Of a stretch of DNA of 6,474 nt, positions 6,397 to 6,474 are shown piece by piece. The translations under genes and the position numbers were made by a program. Numbering within the stretch: the stretch's first letter is position 1; each line of letters begins with the position of its first letter. Under the pieces are notes generated by a model. It ran no database searches and had not been told where the DNA came from. It saw only the letters and a program-made list of their open reading frames with translations. The DNA comes from an uncultured Porphyromonas sp. (lineage in GTDB: Bacteria > Bacteroidota > Bacteroidia > Bacteroidales > Porphyromonadaceae): positions 1 through 6,474 of the forward strand of contig URKO01000071.1 of NCBI GenBank assembly GCA_900548415.1, read 5' to 3'.

Positions 6397-6474
6397 TTTC
6401 CACCCTTGGAAAATAAAATTTCCAACGGTGGAAATTCTTTTTTCCAACGTAGGAAAGAAAAGTTTCCACCGTTG
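6397..6474. repeat. Array of 16-bp palindromes at exact 22-bp period, cut by window end
   Basis: Four units start at 6397, 6419, 6441 and 6463, each 22 bp apart. The consensus is TTTCCA-NNNN-TGGAAA followed by a 6-bp A/T-rich spacer. Units: TTTCCACCCTTGGAAA, TTTCCAACGGTGGAAA, TTTCCAACGTAGGAAA (one arm base changed) and TTTCCACCGTTG (truncated by the window). Spacers are ATAAAA, TTCTTT and GAAAAG. Units 2 and 4 are reverse complements over the visible 12 bp. The 22-bp period is close to two helical turns. The array is non-coding and lies upstream of the DUF349 promoter. It may be a protein-binding array, a minisatellite, or the core of a MITE-like element continuing beyond the window. Confidence 0.75.

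Noticed and set aside
6397..6474. CRISPR array
   Set aside because: The 22-bp period leaves only 6-bp A/T spacers. CRISPR repeats are separated by unique spacers of about 30 bp or more, and no cas gene is present.

Overview
The window reads as chromosomal DNA from a Bacteroidales bacterium, most likely Porphyromonas. The G+C content looks intermediate, which would suit the asaccharolytica/uenonis group better than P. gingivalis, but this is inferred by eye. Supporting signs are a Bacteroidetes-type -7 promoter box (TAnnTTTG), mostly weak or absent Shine-Dalgarno sequences, a long multi-repeat DUF349 protein, and a TcdA-type protein whose motifs match the Bacteroidetes form.

Layout. Positions 14-718 (+) encode a PAP2 membrane phosphatase. 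It converges, with a 5-bp gap, on a compact four-gene minus-strand cluster. In transcription order the cluster is mltG (4035-2920, endolytic murein transglycosylase), tcdA (2910-2155, tRNA ct6A dehydratase), a LolD-type ABC ATPase (2140-1448) and a membrane-anchored helix-hairpin-helix (ComEA-like) protein (1455-724). Gaps are 9 and 14 bp, then an 8-bp overlap, so this is probably one operon. Upstream of mltG is a 182-bp intergenic stretch holding two stem-loops. The larger is followed by a T-tract on the plus strand, although both flanking genes are on the minus strand. Positions 6227-4218 (-) encode a 669-residue protein with five DUF349-like repeats. Its likely promoter is at 6341-6334, and a strongly folded 43-nt element lies in its leader. 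The last ~80 bp (6397 to the edge) is an AT-rich array of 16-bp palindromes, TTTCCA-NNNN-TGGAAA, repeated at exactly 22-bp intervals and running off the window.

Function. Most genes are housekeeping and envelope related: MltG trims nascent peptidoglycan, PAP2 enzymes often recycle lipid carriers or lipid phosphates, and LolD-type ATPases power lipoprotein release or related export. TcdA modifies tRNA. The DUF349 and HhH proteins have no firm role. No phage, CRISPR, transposase or defence gene is visible. The most unusual features are non-coding: the 22-bp palindrome array, the DUF349 leader fold, and the strand-asymmetric stem-loop upstream of mltG.
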